From: Henckelia pumila | Taxonomy: Eukaryota > Streptophyta > Magnoliopsida > Lamiales > Gesneriaceae | Direction: 5' to 3' | DNA: 64,000 nt | Assembly (NCBI RefSeq): GCF_033568475.1 | Contig: NC_133121.1 | Location: 6,944,001 to 7,008,000, forward strand | Part shown: positions 60,465 through 64,000 of the stretch, piece by piece | How positions within the stretch are numbered: position 1 is the stretch's first letter | Layout of the letters: each line of letters starts with the position of its first letter | The notes under the pieces: model-generated | What the model was told of the DNA's origin: nothing | The model's input: the letters and a program-made list of their open reading frames with translations, nothing else | The model's database searches: none | Made by a program: the position numbers and the translations under genes

Positions 60465-60924
60465 TAGGGGTGCAAACGAACCGAACCTGTTCGTGAGCTT
60501 TACGAGTCTGCTCGATAAATATTTGATTCGTATTCGAGCTTATCGAACTCGAGCCGAATTCGAACATGTTCGAACTTTTTTCGAGCCGAGCTCGAGCCGA
60601 AATTACTCTGTTCGATAGTTTTCGAGTCTTAATATTTAATTAATATAATATAATTATATAATATTATATATACATTTCGAACTTTTTCGAACATTTCGAG
60701 CTTTTCGAACCATAATATCCAAATAGTTCACGAATAGGTTCGAATATTTCGAACCGAACTCGAACTTGAACTCGAACTTCATTTCGAGCCGAGCTCGAGC
60801 CAAAATATTTGAAATTATCGAACTTCGAATCGAGCTCGAACTCGAATATACTCTTATCAAGCCGAATTCGAGCCTTAAAATTTTACCATTATTCGGCTCG
60901 ATTCGGTTCGTTTGCACCCCTACG
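60465..60924. mobile_element. hAT-like MITE, copy 1
   Basis: Ends TAGGGGTGCAAACGAACCGAA and the inverse TTCGGTTCGTTTGCACCCCTA form a >20-bp terminal inverted repeat. The interior is rich in TCGAGCTC/TTCGAA motifs. Neighbouring CCCACCGC on the left and GCCACCGC on the right suggest an 8-bp duplication. A related copy in opposite orientation lies at 63088-63492. Confidence 0.75.
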
Positions 60925-61387
60925 GCCACCGCCTATCACCTAGACGCTAATACGGTTTTTTTTCTTTTTATCATAAATATATAATTATTATAGTATAATT
61001 CTTTTTTAATTTATCGAATACACCTGCTGCCTAAGTGGTGTTTTTTAGTCTAAATATCTAATTATTTTTGTTTATCTTAATATTTCTCCAATAATTCCTC
61101 TTTATCGAATTTAAACTCGAAATACATGACATATTTCTCGTACGTCCTTATCCAATACAAATTGATAGAGAAATATGAAATATGTCAATAATATTTTTTT
61201 TAAAAAAAAGTAAAATTAAAAAAATTAATTAAAAAATATTATATATGTTAATCTTGGTGAATTTTGAGGCTAGGCTTCTTGGAACAAGAAAAATGATGAG
61301 TAATTAAAAAGAGGAAAGAGTATGCATGTTAATTCCTATGGGCACAAAGAATACATGAAATGCATGCAAAGTGAAGGAGGAGACACG

Positions 61388-61765
61388 CTAAGGGCGCGGA
61401 TTCATCATCAACTCTCCGAAACTAATCGTCTCCACTGATCGCCGCCGCTCTTCTTCGGCAAAAGGCGGCGCGTTTCCGATCATATGTTCATGAGCCAGTA
61501 CTGGAAACCATTCACGCGCCGCCGCGCCTTCGTGCAGGCGTGTGGGCTGGAACTCAGGCGCACCAGTGAGTTTCTGAACAAAATCCCTAAAGTCGACAGG
61601 CGCCACTTTGTACACTTTGGGCGGGGTTCGTGGCCAAGGTGCAATCGGTTTCTTCATGATCTTATGATCCTTGGCTGCAGGGATCTTGCGGAGTCGTTTC
61701 ACGCTCTCTTCTTCTTCTTCTTTGTGATGACTATAATTATCAGAAGAAGAAGAGGAAGAGTACAT
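61388..61765 (-). CDS. VQ motif-containing protein
   Basis: A single exon of 125 aa, typical of this small, intronless family. The motif FRDFVQKLTG (59-68) matches FxxxVQxLTG exactly and is preceded by PPKVYKVAPVD. The N-terminus is Ser- and Glu-rich (runs at 3-8 and 16-20), followed by a basic patch VKRLRK suitable for nuclear localisation. The C-terminus is SVETISFGELMMNPRP. VQ proteins bind WRKY transcription factors, and some bind MAP kinases, and modulate defence and development in the nucleus. The subgroup cannot be fixed here. The start is the ATG at 61765; the frame is open two codons further without an ATG. A TA-rich tract at about 61855-61870 could serve as TATA box. Confidence 0.9.
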   Translation of the reverse strand: MYSSSSSSDNYSHHKEEEEESVKRLRKIPAAKDHKIMKKPIAPWPRTPPKVYKVAPVDFRDFVQKLTGAPEFQPTRLHEGAAAREWFPVLAHEHMIGNAPPFAEEERRRSVETISFGELMMNPRP

Positions 61766-62203
61766 GATCAAAATTGCTTACAAGAAGTTAGGATGATAAA
61801 GTGATGGATTTAGTTGGTTTTGGACCTTTTGGTGGTGGCTTTATGTATGTATGTATATATATATATATAGTGTGTTGCAATTAGTTATTATTTGGATTGA
61901 ACTCAAATCAAATGGAGAGGGAAGAAGAAAGGGACTTGGGCTTTTTCGGGGGTACTTCTAGTTTTTATAATATTATATTAAGGTTAATTTGTCAGCTGGG
62001 GTCGGCGGCGTTGGCCGGGGAAGGTGACGGGACACTACGGTGCGCAAGTTTGACCAAATTTAAAAACAAAGTAAATAATTTATCTACCATAGTTTAGCTC
62101 GTCATTTTTGTTGTGTTCCATATATATCTGGAGATTATATTAAGTTAACTTGGATCATATTTTTTTCCCCGAGAATAATTTATCGACATCGTCTAAAATA
62201 TTA

Positions 62204-62700
62204 TGATACAAGTGCGGAGTAACCCGAACAAGTTAAAGTTGGACAGTTAGTGTGAGTTAGGCAGTAAAATTTGAATTTTTTAGTTAAAAAAAAGTTGAGA
62301 AGTGCTTCCTAAAAGCTCTCTCAAGCACTACCGTAGTTGATAATAAAAGAAGTTAAAGTTAAGTAGTTAGTGTGATTTTTAGTTGATAATAATAATTATG
62401 ATAGTTACGTTGAATATAAATAGGAGAAAGTAAGAAACAAATGGTTATGCATATTGTACGTATTTTCAAGCTATCTTCTTAAATCTTCAATAAAATTCTC
62501 TAATTTCTTTCCCAATTCTACTTTCTTGATCTATTTTCTTAGGAGACTAGCGATCTGGAATTCTCTCTCTATCATTTGGTGCCTCGTTGGGAGTTGGTGT
62601 AGAGAAACGGATGACCTAGGAAAGGGCTACCACTAAATGAAAGGTGAGTGAAAGCTCTCTAAAGTAGGTCGTCGCGAACGTCGGCTTCTCAAGCGATCGG
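62204..62700 (+). mobile_element. LTR retrotransposon remnant (LTR plus primer-binding region)
   Basis: A putative LTR from TGATACAAGTGCGG (62204) to CTCTCTATCA (62574) contains TGAATATAAATAGGAG as a promoter motif. It is followed at once by TTTGGTGCCTCGTTGGGAG, which is placed and built like a plant LTR primer-binding site. The internal region stops after about 100 bp and no second LTR is in the window, so it is a truncated fossil. Confidence 0.45.
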
Positions 62701-62752
62701 CATTAATGTTACGATATATATCTCACATTAAAATACTGAACTAATAAAGAGT

Positions 62753-63070
62753 TCACTAAAAAAAAAATGATTTTATGCGGCGCAACATCAACGGTGGACA
62801 TTAAAAGCACACCGCAAATGTTAATTTTTACGGCGCGCCCATCCAAGTACGCCGTTAATGTTATTATAACTTATACAAACAACGACGTGCAGAAAATAAA
62901 TGCCGTAAATAGTTATTTCACCGGCGAGCTATAAATATGTTGTAAAATTTAATATTTACGGCATGCGACATACGCCGTTAATAGTCTTACAATAATTTTT
63001 TTAATTTATAATAGGATTTATTATTATTTACAGTAATATCTTCTCGAATCAATAAAATAACAAAGTAATA
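62753..63070. mobile_element. CACTA-like subterminal fragment
   Basis: Begins CACTAAAAAAAAAATGATTT and holds short repeats of GCGGCGC, TACGGCG and CGCCGTTAAT in both orientations, a pattern typical of CACTA subterminal regions. No opposite end found. Confidence 0.4.
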
Positions 63071-63087
63071 AGAAATTAATTATAACC

Positions 63088-63492
63088 TAGGGGTGCAAAC
63101 AAATCGAATCGAACCGAATAATGGTAAAATTTTAAGGCTCGAATTCGGCTCGATAAGAGTATATTCGAGTTCGAGCTCGATTCGAAGCTCGAAACATTCG
63201 AACCTATTCGTGAACTATTGCTCGGATATTATGGTTCGAAAAGCTCGAAACGTTCGAAAAGGTTCGAAATGTATATATATTTATTATATAATTATATTAT
63301 ATTAATTAAATATTAAGGCTCGCGAATTATTCGCGAACTATCGAACATAATAGTTTTGGCTCGAGCTCGGCTCGAAAAAAAGTTCGAATATGTTCGAATT
63401 CGGCTCGAGTTCGATAAGATCGAATACAAATAAAAAATTTATCAAGCGGACTTGTAAAGCTCACGAACCAGCTCGGTTCATTTGCACCCCTA
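63088..63492. mobile_element. hAT-like MITE, copy 2 (inverted relative to copy 1)
   Basis: Starts TAGGGGTGCAAACAAATCGA and ends TTCATTTGCACCCCTA. Read in reverse complement the interior follows copy 1 (GTTCGTGAGCTTTAC, GATAAAT...). No clear target duplication. The 70-codon plus frame across it is repeat-derived. Confidence 0.75.
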
Positions 63493-64000
63493 GTTTAGTG
63501 TCTTATGTTCAACTAGTATGCACACATCGTATATATGTAAGGACCGGGACAAAATTTTCAATTTAGTCATGTAAACGTCATATTGTCACGTTCTGAAATT
63601 GGGTCTAGTTGACATCGGCGTTATTTAACGTTTTCATATTAAACAACAAGCTAGCTTCGAATTTCAAAAATGTAAGAAACCAGTCTATTCATTCATAAAA
63701 CTGAAATACATTGTCTTTCATATAAACTCAAAATTTAATTGTCTTTATAATCCTTAACTGAAAACAATTAAACTTAATACGCAGCAGCTTATTACAATCA
63801 AATGGAAACAAAAACAAAACATCATCAGTCAATTGTCTTCTTGTCAACCTCATAACTGGTTTTGCTCGTCATCCTCCATCTCTTATTCGTTTTTATCTGA
63901 GATGGTTTTGGGTGGGTGAGTGATATGGTTGTCACTCAATAAATGGGGAAAAATTATCCCAGCTTTTAAATCGTTTTTCAAAAACTTATATACATATACA
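63493..64000. other. Intergenic DNA at window end
   Basis: No gene recognised. The GTAAGGACCGGGACAAAATT stretch at about 63538 resembles repeat sequence, but no borders are visible before the window ends. Confidence 0.4.

Overview
This is a window of nuclear DNA from a flowering plant, a eudicot and perhaps an asterid (the asterid placement is a guess). The evidence is split genes with GT-AG introns, plant-only families (RLP44-like receptor protein, phytosulfokine precursor, VQ protein, chloroplast adenylate kinase), very AT-rich intergenic DNA with long (TA)n tracts, and many plant-type transposable elements. No rRNA, tRNA, CRISPR array, operon or organellar segment was found.

Layout. 1-5.5 kb is AT-rich intergenic DNA with a degenerate direct repeat. 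5.5-13.9 kb holds two adjacent non-autonomous LTR retrotransposons of one structural family, in opposite orientation; the first carries a nested hAT-like insertion. A CACTA-like end follows to 14.4 kb. Genes begin at 16.9 kb with an RLP44-type LRR protein (-). 18-27.8 kb is gene-poor, with a Tourist-like MITE, a foldback MITE inside a young 269-bp tandem duplication, and other repeats. A single-exon short-chain dehydrogenase (-) lies at 27.8-28.7 kb, followed by a hAT MITE and another Tourist-like MITE. A broken phytosulfokine gene (+, 31.1-31.9 kb) sits inside a 3.26-kb segment bounded by ~105-bp terminal inverted repeats. A VMA21-like gene (+, 35.6-36.5 kb) converges on a chloroplast-type adenylate kinase gene (-, 37.0-39.2 kb). 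A truncated copy of the VMA21-like gene lies at 39.7-40.4 kb. 40.9-43.9 kb is an unusual composite of GTCGAC-palindrome arrays around an AT-rich ~52-bp array. An intact phytosulfokine gene (+) is at 47.1-47.5 kb, a ~2-kb solo LTR at 49.1-51.1 kb, a 55-aa membrane protein gene (+) at 51.6-52.3 kb, a PP2-A10-like gene (-) at 52.8-54.0 kb, a BSD-domain gene (-) at 55.8-59.1 kb, and a VQ-motif gene (-) at 61.4 kb between two inverted copies of one hAT-like MITE.

How the genes relate. RLP44, the phytosulfokine precursor, the PP2-A10-like protein and the BSD protein appear, from memory, in the same neighbourhood of Arabidopsis chromosome 3 (around At3g49750-At3g49800), so the window looks like a conserved block inflated by transposons. 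RLP44 is known to act in phytosulfokine receptor complexes, so a peptide-hormone gene and a component of its perception machinery are physically linked. I did not see an exotic new system. The most noteworthy items are the decayed second phytosulfokine gene inside a Mutator-like TIR element, the GTCGAC composite satellite, and the paired LTR elements with shared 3' tandem arrays.
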